Assembly (NCBI GenBank): GCA_051658525.1
Contig: JBOFMT010000042.1
Coordinates: forward strand, 1 to 15,045
DNA length: 15,045 nt
Reading direction: 5' to 3'
DNA from: JBOFMT01 sp051658525
Lineage (GTDB): Bacteria > Bacillota_I > Bacilli_A > Erysipelotrichales > Erysipelotrichaceae
Under the pieces are notes generated by a model. The model saw only the letters and a list, made by a program, of their open reading frames with translations. It was not told the DNA's origin and ran no database searches. Positions 1 through 6,655 of the stretch are shown here, piece after piece. Position numbers and translations under genes: made by a program. Numbering within the stretch: the stretch's first letter is position 1; every line of letters starts with the position of its first letter.

Positions 1-167
1 TCCTTGTCTCTAAGATCTACCTCAAGATAATGAATGTGTTTGGGTAAGGGTTGATGCAAGGTATAATCCAGGGCAAATACAAGGTATCCCGCTTGTGCAC
101 ATGCTAGGCTAATGTAGTAGCCGATGTTTCGTGTTGCTCCTGTAATCACAACAATTGGTTTTTCCAT
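1..167 (-). CDS. Short-chain dehydrogenase/reductase (SDR), N-terminal part only
   Basis: The first 55 residues of a leftward gene are visible; the rest lies beyond position 1. The protein starts MEKPIVVITGATRNIG, a beta strand followed by the glycine-rich cofactor loop of SDR enzymes (TGxxxxxG, residues 9-16). Asp34 at the end of the second strand suggests NAD(H) rather than NADP(H), by family rule. A VDLRD segment at residues 51-55 fits the usual third-strand Asp that contacts adenine. The ATG at 165-167 follows an AGGAG ribosome binding site (about 176-180 on the complementary strand). SDRs use NAD(P) to oxidise or reduce alcohols, ketones or sugars in the cytoplasm; the substrate cannot be told from this part. 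It diverges from sepF. Family confident, specific role unknown. Confidence 0.85.
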   Translation of the reverse strand, partial: MEKPIVVITGATRNIGYYISLACAQAGYLVFALDYTLHQPLPKHIHYLEVDLRDK

Positions 168-211
168 TTCAGGTTCTCCTTTTTATTTTTGTTTCGATTG
201 TTCTATATCCT

Positions 212-240
212 ACAGTATCATAGAAAAAAGCGGATGTTAA
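212..240 (-). promoter_or_regulatory. Possible promoter of the SDR gene
   Basis: On the complementary strand a TTAACA box (235-240) is separated by 17 bases from TACTGT (212-217). The -35 matches consensus at 5 of 6 positions; the -10 is poor. Other AT-rich hexamers nearby (TATGAT) could serve instead, so this is tentative. Confidence 0.3.
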
Positions 241-295
241 GGGAAATGTTTGACTATTTTATCCACAATTATACGGCTTTTTGCGATGTTTCGCT

Positions 296-323
296 TTGAA
301 GCCATGGGTTCCTATGCTATACT
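296..323 (+). promoter_or_regulatory. SigA-type promoter of the sepF operon
   Basis: TTGAAG (296-301) and TATACT (318-323) are separated by 16 bases. A TG one base upstream of the -10 makes it an extended -10. Transcription would start near 330, giving a leader of about 30 bases before sepF. No other promoter is evident before the next three genes. Confidence 0.7.
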
Positions 324-359
324 TTTCTTATAGAATAAAAAAAATAAGGAGTAACTACT

Positions 360-758
360 ATGGGAATCGGTAACAAACTAAAAGGCTTTATTTTAAGTGA
401 TGAAGATGATGAGGATGTATTAGAATTGGATGAGCAAGAAGCAGCAGCTTTGAGTGAGTATGAAGCTCCAAAATCAAAGATGAGCAGTTTAAATCCAAGT
501 GTTAAAATGGTGTTGTTTGAACCACGTTCATTTGATGAAACGGTAGAAATCGCTGGGAAAATCAAAGAAAATCGCGCAGTGGTTGTCAACCTACATAAAT
601 TACAACGTGAATATTCACAACGTTCGATTGATTTTTTAAGTGGAGTCATCTATGCATTGGATGGAACGATTCAAAAAATTGGTCCAAATGTATTGTTATG
701 CGCACCAAAAACAATGGGGGTTGCTGGTAGCATTTCACAAGATGGACAAGAAGACTAA
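360..758 (+). CDS. sepF: Cell division protein SepF
   Basis: This 132-residue protein is a cytoplasmic partner of FtsZ that bundles FtsZ filaments and tethers the Z ring to the membrane. The N-terminus MGIGNKLKGFIL is short and hydrophobic enough to be the family's membrane-targeting amphipathic helix. An acidic, low-complexity linker follows (about 14-35). The conserved SepF core runs from about residue 45 to 126 and includes VLFEPRSFDE, AVVVNLHKL and DFLSGVIYALDG, the family's hallmark segments. Length is slightly below the usual 140-150 because the linker is short. The ATG follows AAGGAG at 346-351. It is first in a unit with ylmH and divIVA, and its last 17 bases overlap ylmH. Confidence 0.96.
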   Translation: MGIGNKLKGFILSDEDDEDVLELDEQEAAALSEYEAPKSKMSSLNPSVKMVLFEPRSFDETVEIAGKIKENRAVVVNLHKLQREYSQRSIDFLSGVIYALDGTIQKIGPNVLLCAPKTMGVAGSISQDGQED

Positions 759-1503
759 AGTAGAAGCTAAAAAAAGGTATCCACAAGTTCATGATTTAAT
801 CGATCGCATTAGTGATTGGTCAAATCAAGCCATACGCTACAAAAAAGCATGTTACAGTGCTTTTTTATTGCCTAATGAGCGTATGATTGTTGAGGCACTA
901 TTACCTAACTTCGTAATAACGTGGAGTGGGACTGGACAGGATACGATGTGTGTCGGAATGATTGCACCAACAGAGCAGACTCCTGACTTTCCTATCTGTT
1001 TACTTAAAGCAAAGTATAACAATAAGTTTCGAAAAATCGAACATCGAGATGTATTAGGTGCTTTGATGAACCTTGGAATCGAACGCGATCAGTTTGGGGA
1101 TATCTATGTGGAAGAGGCAACGTTGTATGTCTATGTACTAGAAAGTATTGCACCGTATGTGATGCAACAACTCATACAAATTGGTAAGAGCAAAGTTACA
1201 TTTGAAGTAAGCCAAGACGATGTACGTCCTAGCTATGACTTAGAAGAGTCACAAAAGATTGTAACAAGTTTGCGCCTTGATGTTATCGTTGCGGCACTCA
1301 CCAATCTTTCCAGAGACAAAGCGCAAAGTCTCATCCGGAGTGGGTTGGTGAAACTTGCGTATTCTACTATTGAAGATGTATCTAAATTATGTCATAATGG
1401 TAATGATATTTCCATTCGGGGATATGGACGTTTTATTTTTTATGAAGTTGTGAAAACAACAAAAAAAGATAATATGGTAATCCGAGTTGCAAAATATCGC
1501 TAG
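742..1503 (+). CDS. ylmH: YlmH-type S4-domain RNA-binding protein
   Basis: A 253-residue protein of the YlmH family, encoded next to sepF and divIVA in many Gram-positive bacteria. The C-terminal S4 domain (about 177-235) shows LRLDVIVAALTNLSRDKAQ and LIRSGLVKL, the usual RNA-binding helix pair. Members have been linked to ribosomes and to stalled-ribosome rescue, and earlier to cell division. The frame is open upstream to 640, but the family-like sequence begins at MDKKTKVEAKKRYPQ, so ATG 742 is chosen. It overlaps the sepF stop by 17 bases and has only a weak ribosome binding site (GGTAG, 726-730), so it is probably translated by coupling to sepF. A YggT/YlmG gene, often found between these two genes, is absent. 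Confidence 0.9.
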   Translation: MDKKTKVEAKKRYPQVHDLIDRISDWSNQAIRYKKACYSAFLLPNERMIVEALLPNFVITWSGTGQDTMCVGMIAPTEQTPDFPICLLKAKYNNKFRKIEHRDVLGALMNLGIERDQFGDIYVEEATLYVYVLESIAPYVMQQLIQIGKSKVTFEVSQDDVRPSYDLEESQKIVTSLRLDVIVAALTNLSRDKAQSLIRSGLVKLAYSTIEDVSKLCHNGNDISIRGYGRFIFYEVVKTTKKDNMVIRVAKYR

Positions 1504-1513
1504 GGGTGAGAAA

Positions 1514-1975
1514 ATGAGGGAGCAAGCATTTGATTTGATGAAAAACGGCTACAACCGTTATCAAGTTGATACGCGCATGGAACAATTGTTGCAACAAGAA
1601 AAACAATTGCAAGCACGTATGGCTTTGTTTGAAAAACAGAATGTTGAATTAACGCAAACGTTACAGGAAGCGAAACTCAAGTACGATACCTTAGCGAGTA
1701 CCTTACAAGCGAAGGAACAAGCGGCACAGGATTTATCGAGAATTGCTTTAAAAGAAGCAAACACGCTCGTCGAGACTGCACAAAAAAACGCGGATCAAAT
1801 TATCAAAGAAGCGTTGGTGAGTGCTCGTGAAATTTTAATTGAAGTGACACGACTCGGAGTAGAAACCAATGCAATCAAAGCAAATATGTATGCACAGATA
1901 GCTGATTTAACACAAACACTTGATAACTTCGAATCGATGCCAGTGGCTGATTTGGATGTATTAAGTCATATGTAA
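1514..1975 (+). CDS. divIVA: DivIVA-family coiled-coil division/polarity protein
   Basis: A 153-residue, mostly helical protein rich in Gln, Lys, Glu and Ala. DivIVA proteins assemble at curved membranes (septa and poles) and recruit division or polarity factors. The family signature GYxxxxVD appears as GYNRYQVDTRMEQL (residues 12-25), followed by a long coiled coil to about residue 140. The motif KNADQIIKEAL and its surroundings resemble the second coiled-coil segment of Bacillus DivIVA. The start is ATG 1514 behind GGGGTGAG (1503-1510). An in-frame TTG at 1487 would add nine residues but has no convincing ribosome binding site. The N-terminus is about seven residues shorter than in Bacillus DivIVA, and the Phe17-Arg18 membrane-contact pair aligns with Lys10-Asn11 here. 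Confidence 0.88.
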   Translation: MREQAFDLMKNGYNRYQVDTRMEQLLQQEKQLQARMALFEKQNVELTQTLQEAKLKYDTLASTLQAKEQAAQDLSRIALKEANTLVETAQKNADQIIKEALVSAREILIEVTRLGVETNAIKANMYAQIADLTQTLDNFESMPVADLDVLSHM

Positions 1976-1978
1976 GAA

Positions 1979-2198
1979 CTACAAAGAATAAGACAACCGA
2001 TACAAAGCGTCTTGCAGAGACTTGGTGGATGGTGAGAACCAAGAGATTAATTGTTGAGGATCCCTTAGGAGTAGATTTGTTGAAATCGAGTAAACAAATC
2101 CGCGACCCAGCGTTATGGGTTTGAGTGCATACAATTTTTTTGTATGAACTAAGGTGGTACCGCGTCAATCACGTCCTTAGCTATAGGGCGTTTTTTTT
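1979..2198 (+). promoter_or_regulatory. T-box riboswitch (tRNA-Ile sensing) of ileS
   Basis: A full T-box leader. Stem I carries AGAGA (2016-2020) and an apical hairpin CTTGGT/ACCAAG (2021-2026/2038-2043) with the conserved GGATGGTGAGA loop. The likely specifier is ATC (Ile) at 2060-2062, bounded by CAAC/GTTG above and CTAC/GTAG below; this placement is less certain. Stem II is a perfect GATTTGTT/AACAAATC helix (2074-2081/2093-2100). ACCCA/TGGGT (2105-2109/2116-2120) fits stem IIA/B, and CATACAA/TTGTATG (2128-2134/2140-2146) is stem III. The antiterminator is CTAAGG/CCTTAG plus GCG/CGT around the 7-base TGGTACC bulge (2155-2161). The TGGT pairs with an ACCA tRNA end, as expected for an A discriminator. 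Uncharged tRNA-Ile should favour readthrough into ileS. Confidence 0.93.
2172..2198 (+). terminator. Attenuator terminator of the ileS T-box
   Basis: CGTCCT (2172-2177) can pair with AGGGCG (2185-2190), followed by eight T residues. Its left arm is the same segment that forms the right arm of the antiterminator, so the two structures exclude each other, as in transcriptional T-box switches. Confidence 0.85.
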
Positions 2199-2218
2199 AT
2201 TTACAGGAGGAACAAAAG

Positions 2219-4933
2219 ATGGAATACAAAACTACGTTGTTAATGCCAAAAACAACATTTGAAATGCGTGGAAATTTACCAAGCAAAGAACCAAAATTTC
2301 AAGCAAAATGGGAAGCGATGGAATTGTACGAGGAGATGTTACGTGTGCGTGATGGTGCACCAACATTCGTACTTCACGATGGTCCCCCTTATGCAAATGG
2401 AAACATCCACATTGGACATGCACTAAATAAAATCTTAAAAGATACGATTGTTCGTACTAAATTTATGAGTGGATACCAAACACCATTTATTCCAGGATGG
2501 GATACCCATGGTTTACCAATTGAAAATGCAATGCAAAAATTGGGTCATGATCGTAAAACAATGGAAGTTGCGAAATTCCGTGACCATTGCTACAACTATG
2601 CATTAAAACAAGTTGCTGGACAAATGGATGGAATGAAAGCTTTGGGTACCGTAGCGGACTACAAACACCCATACATTACCCTGCAAAAAGAATACGAAAC
2701 ACATCAAATTCGTATTTTCGGAAAAATGGCAATGGATGGTTTAATCTACCAAGGATTAAAACCGGTATACTGGTCTCCTTCTAGTGAATCGGCACTAGCA
2801 GAAGCTGAAATTGAATACCATGATAAAAAATCACCTGCAATCTATGTAAAATTCGATGTTACAAAAACAAACGATGTGCTACAAGGGGATGAGAGTTTTG
2901 TTATCTGGACGACGACACCTTGGACGATTCCTGCAAACCTTGCAATCTGTTTGAATCCTGAATTTGAATATGCGGTAGTAGAGTGTGAAGCTGGTAATTT
3001 AATTGTCTTAAAAGACAATGTAGATCAGCTTTGGGAAGAATGGGGATATGAAACAAAACGTATCCGTACGACATTCAAAGGAAAAGAATTGGAATTTGTT
3101 GAAACAAAACATCCATTCTACAACCGTGCAAGCATTGTTATCTTAGGTGACCATGTTGAGCTTGGTGCTGGTACGGGATGTGTTCATACCGCTCCAGGTC
3201 ATGGGGTCGATGACTTTATGGTTGGGATGAAATATGGTTTAAAACCACTTTGTCCAGTGGATGAAAAAGGATATATGATGGAAGAAGCTGGAGAAGATTT
3301 AGCTGGCTTATTCATCGATGATGCCAATAAAGTAGTTGGTCAAAAATTGGATGCACTAGGAGCGTTAATCAAATTAAGCTTTATCAAACATAGCTATCCA
3401 CATGACTGGCGTACAAAAAAACCAATCATCTTCCGTGCAACGACACAATGGTTTGCAAGTATTGATAAAATTCGTCAACCGTTATTGGATGAAATTGAAC
3501 GCGTGGATTGGCAACCAGCTTGGGGAGAAACACGTTTACACAATATGATTCGTGACCGTGGTGACTGGTGTATTTCTCGTCAACGTGTTTGGGGTGTTCC
3601 AATTCCAATCTTCTATGCAGAAGATAATACTCCAATTATGAATCAAGAAGTATTTGATCACGTTGCTGATTTGGTAAAAGAATTTGGTTCTACGGTTTGG
3701 TTTGAACGTACGGCAAAAGAATTATTACCACAAGGTTTCTCACATCCAGGTTCTCCAAATGGAGAGTTCCGCAAAGAGAGTGATACGATGGACGTTTGGT
3801 TCGACTCTGGTTCTAGTCACACGGCAGTACTTGTAGATCGTGGCTTGCCATATCCTGCTGACCTTTACTTTGAGGGAAGTGATCAATATCGTGGATGGTT
3901 TAACTCTTCCTTAATTGTAGGAACTGCAGTACATGGAAGTGCTCCATACAAACAAGTATTGAGCCATGGGTTTGTGGTCGATGGAAAAGGCGAGAAAATG
4001 TCAAAGTCGGTTGGAAATACCGTAAATCCACAAGATGTAATGAAAAAATATGGTGCGGATATTTTACGTTTATGGACGGCAACCATCGATTATCAAAGTG
4101 ATGTGCGTATTAGTGATGATATCTTGAAACAAGTGTCAGAACAATACCGTAAAGTTCGTAATACATTCCGTTTCTTATTAGCGAACTTAAGTGATTTCTG
4201 TGATTGTGATCTAGTTGCAAGTGAGTTGATGGCTCCGGCAAATCAAATCTTATTGGCTCGCTTGTATGAAGTAAACCAATCGGTACAAAAAGCTTACCAT
4301 GCTTATGATTTCTCAGGTGTAACAACAACCCTAACAAACTTTATGACCAACGATCTAAGTGCTTACTACTTGGATTATACAAAAGATATCCTCTACATTG
4401 AAAAAGCGGATGCAGACGTACGTCGTGAAGTACAATCGGTGTTGTTTACTTGTTTGAAAACGTTAAATGCGCTTTGGGCTCCTATTTTGGTTCATACAGC
4501 AGACGAGGTATTTGATACTTACAACGAAACTGGTACGATTCACTTACAACGTTTTGTGGAACTAGAAAAACTAGCAAACCACACAAGTTTATTAGAAGAC
4601 TATGCAAATCTTCTTGCTATGCGTGCTGATGTATTCAAAGCGTTAGAACTTGCACGTAGTGAAAAAGTAATTGGGAAATCACTTGAAGCTATGGTTCGCC
4701 TTCATGCAAGTGAAACAAATGTTGCATTATTAAATCAATATTTTGGTGATAACTTGGCACAATGGCTTATCGTTAGTGGAGTAGAACTTACAAATGATAG
4801 CTTACCTGCTTATGAAGTCTTAGAAGCAAGCGTTACACCAATGCAAGGACAAGTTTGTCCACGTTGTTGGAATGTAAGTCAATCTGCACATGAGGATCAC
4901 CTGTGTGATCGTTGTGCAACGATTTTAGGATAA
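2219..4933 (+). CDS. ileS: Isoleucyl-tRNA synthetase
   Basis: A 904-residue class I synthetase that charges tRNA-Ile with isoleucine in the cytoplasm. The ATP-binding HIGH sequence is at residues 64-67 (GNIHIGHALNK) and the KMSKS loop at 593-597. The editing (CP1) domain, which hydrolyses mischarged Val-tRNA, shows TTTPWTIPANLAI near residue 231 and GTGCVHTAPGHG near 318. WFDSGSSH and the RQRVWGVPIP segment also match bacterial IleS. The C-terminus has a four-cysteine zinc site, CPRC (880-883) and CDRC (896-899), typical of the bacterial type. The gene is full length. ATG 2219 follows AGGAGG at 2205-2210. It is controlled by the T-box just upstream and followed by a strong terminator. Confidence 0.99.
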   Translation: MEYKTTLLMPKTTFEMRGNLPSKEPKFQAKWEAMELYEEMLRVRDGAPTFVLHDGPPYANGNIHIGHALNKILKDTIVRTKFMSGYQTPFIPGWDTHGLPIENAMQKLGHDRKTMEVAKFRDHCYNYALKQVAGQMDGMKALGTVADYKHPYITLQKEYETHQIRIFGKMAMDGLIYQGLKPVYWSPSSESALAEAEIEYHDKKSPAIYVKFDVTKTNDVLQGDESFVIWTTTPWTIPANLAICLNPEFEYAVVECEAGNLIVLKDNVDQLWEEWGYETKRIRTTFKGKELEFVETKHPFYNRASIVILGDHVELGAGTGCVHTAPGHGVDDFMVGMKYGLKPLCPVDEKGYMMEEAGEDLAGLFIDDANKVVGQKLDALGALIKLSFIKHSYPHDWRTKKPIIFRATTQWFASIDKIRQPLLDEIERVDWQPAWGETRLHNMIRDRGDWCISRQRVWGVPIPIFYAEDNTPIMNQEVFDHVADLVKEFGSTVWFERTAKELLPQGFSHPGSPNGEFRKESDTMDVWFDSGSSHTAVLVDRGLPYPADLYFEGSDQYRGWFNSSLIVGTAVHGSAPYKQVLSHGFVVDGKGEKMSKSVGNTVNPQDVMKKYGADILRLWTATIDYQSDVRISDDILKQVSEQYRKVRNTFRFLLANLSDFCDCDLVASELMAPANQILLARLYEVNQSVQKAYHAYDFSGVTTTLTNFMTNDLSAYYLDYTKDILYIEKADADVRREVQSVLFTCLKTLNALWAPILVHTADEVFDTYNETGTIHLQRFVELEKLANHTSLLEDYANLLAMRADVFKALELARSEKVIGKSLEAMVRLHASETNVALLNQYFGDNLAQWLIVSGVELTNDSLPAYEVLEASVTPMQGQVCPRCWNVSQSAHEDHLCDRCATILG

Positions 4934-4943
4934 AAAACCAATA

Positions 4944-4970
4944 AAAAACTGAGGAACTTCCTCAGTTTTT
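4944..4970 (+). terminator. Intrinsic terminator after ileS
   Basis: AAAAACTGAGG (4944-4954) and CCTCAGTTTTT (4960-4970) form an 11-pair stem with an AACTT loop. The T run on one side and A run on the other make it potentially active in both directions. Confidence 0.93.
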
Positions 4971-4978
4971 GTTATAAT
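4970..4978 (+). promoter_or_regulatory. Extended -10 promoter of the spoU-hydrolase unit
   Basis: A consensus TATAAT (4973-4978) is preceded by TG one base upstream (TGTTATAAT), an extended -10. No good -35 box is seen; the -35 position falls inside the ileS terminator stem. Transcription would start near 4985, about 16 bases before the spoU gene. Confidence 0.6.
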
Positions 4979-5000
4979 ATGCATAAAGTGAGGTAAATGA

Positions 5001-5738
5001 ATGGAAATCTTATCAACACAAAATGCCCGCATCAAGCATTGGGCAAAATATCATGATAAAAAAACGCGTGATACGGATCAACGCTTTCTTGTCGAAGGAG
5101 AACACTTGGTACAGGAGGCACTTTCCAAACAACGTTTGGAAACGTTACTCGTACTCCAAGGGGTCACTTTACCCTTTGCATTTAGTGGCGAGTGTATTGA
5201 AGTAAGTGAAGCAGTGATGAGTAAGTTATCACAAACCAAATCACAAGTTCCATGTATTGGTGTGGTACGCATGGAAGCGACACCACCGCAAAAATTACAA
5301 CGCGTGGTATTGTTGGATGGGGTACAAGATCCTGGGAATATGGGTACCATCTTACGCAGTGCACTAGCGTTTGGTTATGATAAAATTTATATATCTAACG
5401 AGTGTGTCGATATTTACAACGATAAAGTAGTACGCTCGACCCAAGGTGCTCTATTTCATATTGCAATCGAGCGTTGTGATTTGATGGAGGCGGTATGGAT
5501 GTTAAAGGAGAATGGATTTACAGTATATGCTACGGATTTACAAGCGGCAAAACGTTTGCAAGATACGCAAACTCCTGAAAAATTAGCCTTGGTATTTGGA
5601 AATGAAGGGCAAGGGGTAAGTCAAGAAGTGATTCAAGCAGCAAATCAAAATATCATTGTGGAGATGGCGACCTTTGAGAGTTTGAATGTTGCAGTAGCGG
5701 CAGGTATCTGCATGCATCATTACTATGTTCAAAAATAA
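5001..5738 (+). CDS. SpoU/TrmH-family RNA 2'-O-methyltransferase
   Basis: A 245-residue SPOUT-class enzyme that transfers a methyl group from S-adenosylmethionine to a ribose 2'-OH of rRNA or tRNA. The N-terminal substrate-binding part (about 1-95) includes RFLVEGEHLVQEAL, typical of the RlmB/YsgA branch. The three SpoU motifs are present: motif 1 LDGVQDPGNMGTILRSA (105-121, with Asn113 and catalytic Arg119), motif 2 FGNEGQG (199-205, with Glu202) and motif 3 ESLNVAVAAG (226-235, with Asn229), which together form the knotted cofactor site. In Bacillus the homologue ysgA also precedes pheS. The exact target nucleotide cannot be assigned. ATG 5001 follows GTGAGGT (about 4987-4993). Its end overlaps the next gene by 14 bases. 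Confidence 0.94.
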   Translation: MEILSTQNARIKHWAKYHDKKTRDTDQRFLVEGEHLVQEALSKQRLETLLVLQGVTLPFAFSGECIEVSEAVMSKLSQTKSQVPCIGVVRMEATPPQKLQRVVLLDGVQDPGNMGTILRSALAFGYDKIYISNECVDIYNDKVVRSTQGALFHIAIERCDLMEAVWMLKENGFTVYATDLQAAKRLQDTQTPEKLALVFGNEGQGVSQEVIQAANQNIIVEMATFESLNVAVAAGICMHHYYVQK

Positions 5739-6423
5739 ACGGTGTTTGCTTTGCATTCATGGGTTTGGAAGAATGCGAAGTCGTGATTTTACCGCCATCA
5801 AAGAACATGCAAACAAAGAAGCCTGGGATGTAGATGTGATTACCTTTGATCTCTACGAACCCTTTGCACCCAATCCACGCTACGAAGCATGGTTACAGCG
5901 TGCAGAAGATGTGTTACGCATGCAACTCGCTCTCTATGAAGAAGTCAACCTTTTAGGCTTTTCCATGGGTGGTGTGATTGCAACCTACTTAGCGAGCAAG
6001 TATCCGGGTGTTGCCCGATTAGTCTTGGTGTCTCCAGCGTTTCGCTTTGGAAACCTAAGTACGTTACAGTACTTCCCACACAATACCAAAGAGCATTTGC
6101 GGATTGAACAAAAACCAATGGTGCAATACTATTTGGATCGTCGAATGATTGCTAGTTATATCAAAGAGTTGACAAGAGTCGTGCACGATTTAAAAGATGC
6201 CCAAGAGCACTGTTATCAAGATGTCTTAATCTTTGCTACCAATAGCGATGAGATTATTCCTTATGGAGCAAGCATTGCGGCGATGCATAAACTCAAAGGC
6301 AAACGGCGCAAATTAATTACTTGTGTCGATGCACACCACGAATTGTTGCTTCATCCACAATTCTATGAAGAAATAGGGAAAGAGATTGATTTCTTTTTAC
6401 ATCTAAGCTATAATTCTAGATGA
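5725..6423 (+). CDS. Alpha/beta hydrolase (carboxylesterase/lipase-like)
   Basis: A 232-residue serine hydrolase. CIHGFGR (10-16) is the oxyanion-hole loop and GFSMGG (78-83) is the nucleophile elbow with Ser80. NSDEIIP supplies the likely acid Asp175, and DAHHELL the likely catalytic His205 (His204 is the alternative). The size and motif order resemble monoacylglycerol lipase and Est30-type carboxylesterases, so a short-chain ester or monoglyceride substrate is plausible but unproven. No signal peptide is seen, so it is probably cytoplasmic. It starts within the end of the spoU gene, with no clear ribosome binding site of its own, which implies coupling. The pheST promoter lies inside its last 40 bases. 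Other pheST neighbourhoods that I recall lack this gene. Confidence 0.87.
   Translation: MFKNKRCLLCIHGFGRMRSRDFTAIKEHANKEAWDVDVITFDLYEPFAPNPRYEAWLQRAEDVLRMQLALYEEVNLLGFSMGGVIATYLASKYPGVARLVLVSPAFRFGNLSTLQYFPHNTKEHLRIEQKPMVQYYLDRRMIASYIKELTRVVHDLKDAQEHCYQDVLIFATNSDEIIPYGASIAAMHKLKGKRRKLITCVDAHHELLLHPQFYEEIGKEIDFFLHLSYNSR
6386..6414 (+). promoter_or_regulatory. SigA-type promoter of pheST
   Basis: TTGATT (6386-6391) and a perfect TATAAT (6409-6414) are separated by 17 bases. This places the start near 6421, directly before the T-box leader. The promoter is embedded in the coding sequence of the upstream hydrolase. Confidence 0.8.
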
Positions 6424-6430
6424 AAATGTT

Positions 6431-6636
6431 GATTAAGGACTAGTACAATTGCCACTACCTAACAGGAAGAGATGCCTTGACTGAAAGTATCTTTAGGATA
6501 TGCAATTCGAATTCACCTTATAGTGAGGTTAATCCCCTCCGGTTCACACCGTTATCATGAAAGTAAGAGCATCGAAAGATGAAGCAGGATGGTACCGCGC
6601 ACACTAGCGTTCCTGCATCATTTTTCGATTTTTTTT
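6431..6636 (+). promoter_or_regulatory. T-box riboswitch (tRNA-Phe sensing) of pheST
   Basis: Stem I has a lower helix TAAGG/CCTTA (6434-6438/6516-6520) and an upper helix AATTGC/GCAATT (6447-6452/6502-6507). They enclose a specifier loop with AGTA (6442-6445) on the left and TTC (Phe) at 6512-6514 on the right, followed by the usual purine. AGAGA is at 6468-6472. The antiterminator is GCAGGA/TCCTGC (6584-6589/6611-6616) plus GCG/CGT (6597-6599/6608-6610) around the 7-base bulge TGGTACC (6590-6596). The TGGT suits an A discriminator, as in tRNA-Phe. A small CGGT/ACCG hairpin (6540-6543/6548-6551) may be stem III. Stem II is not obvious, so this leader is simpler than that of ileS. The expression platform is unusual; see the finding. 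Confidence 0.93.
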
Positions 6637-6655
6637 ATGAAAGAAAGGAAACTTT

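Noticed and set aside
640..741. N-terminal extension of YlmH from GTG 640 or ATG 652
   Set aside because: It would overlap sepF by more than 100 bases and encodes residues unlike the family; homology begins at ATG 742.
1487..1513. TTG 1487 as the divIVA start
   Set aside because: It lacks a ribosome binding site, while ATG 1514 has GGGGTGAG at good spacing. Kept only as an alternative.
1875..2168. A leftward open frame across the ileS leader
   Set aside because: It overlaps the T-box and the end of divIVA on the other strand, has no family resemblance and no ribosome site; it is chance.
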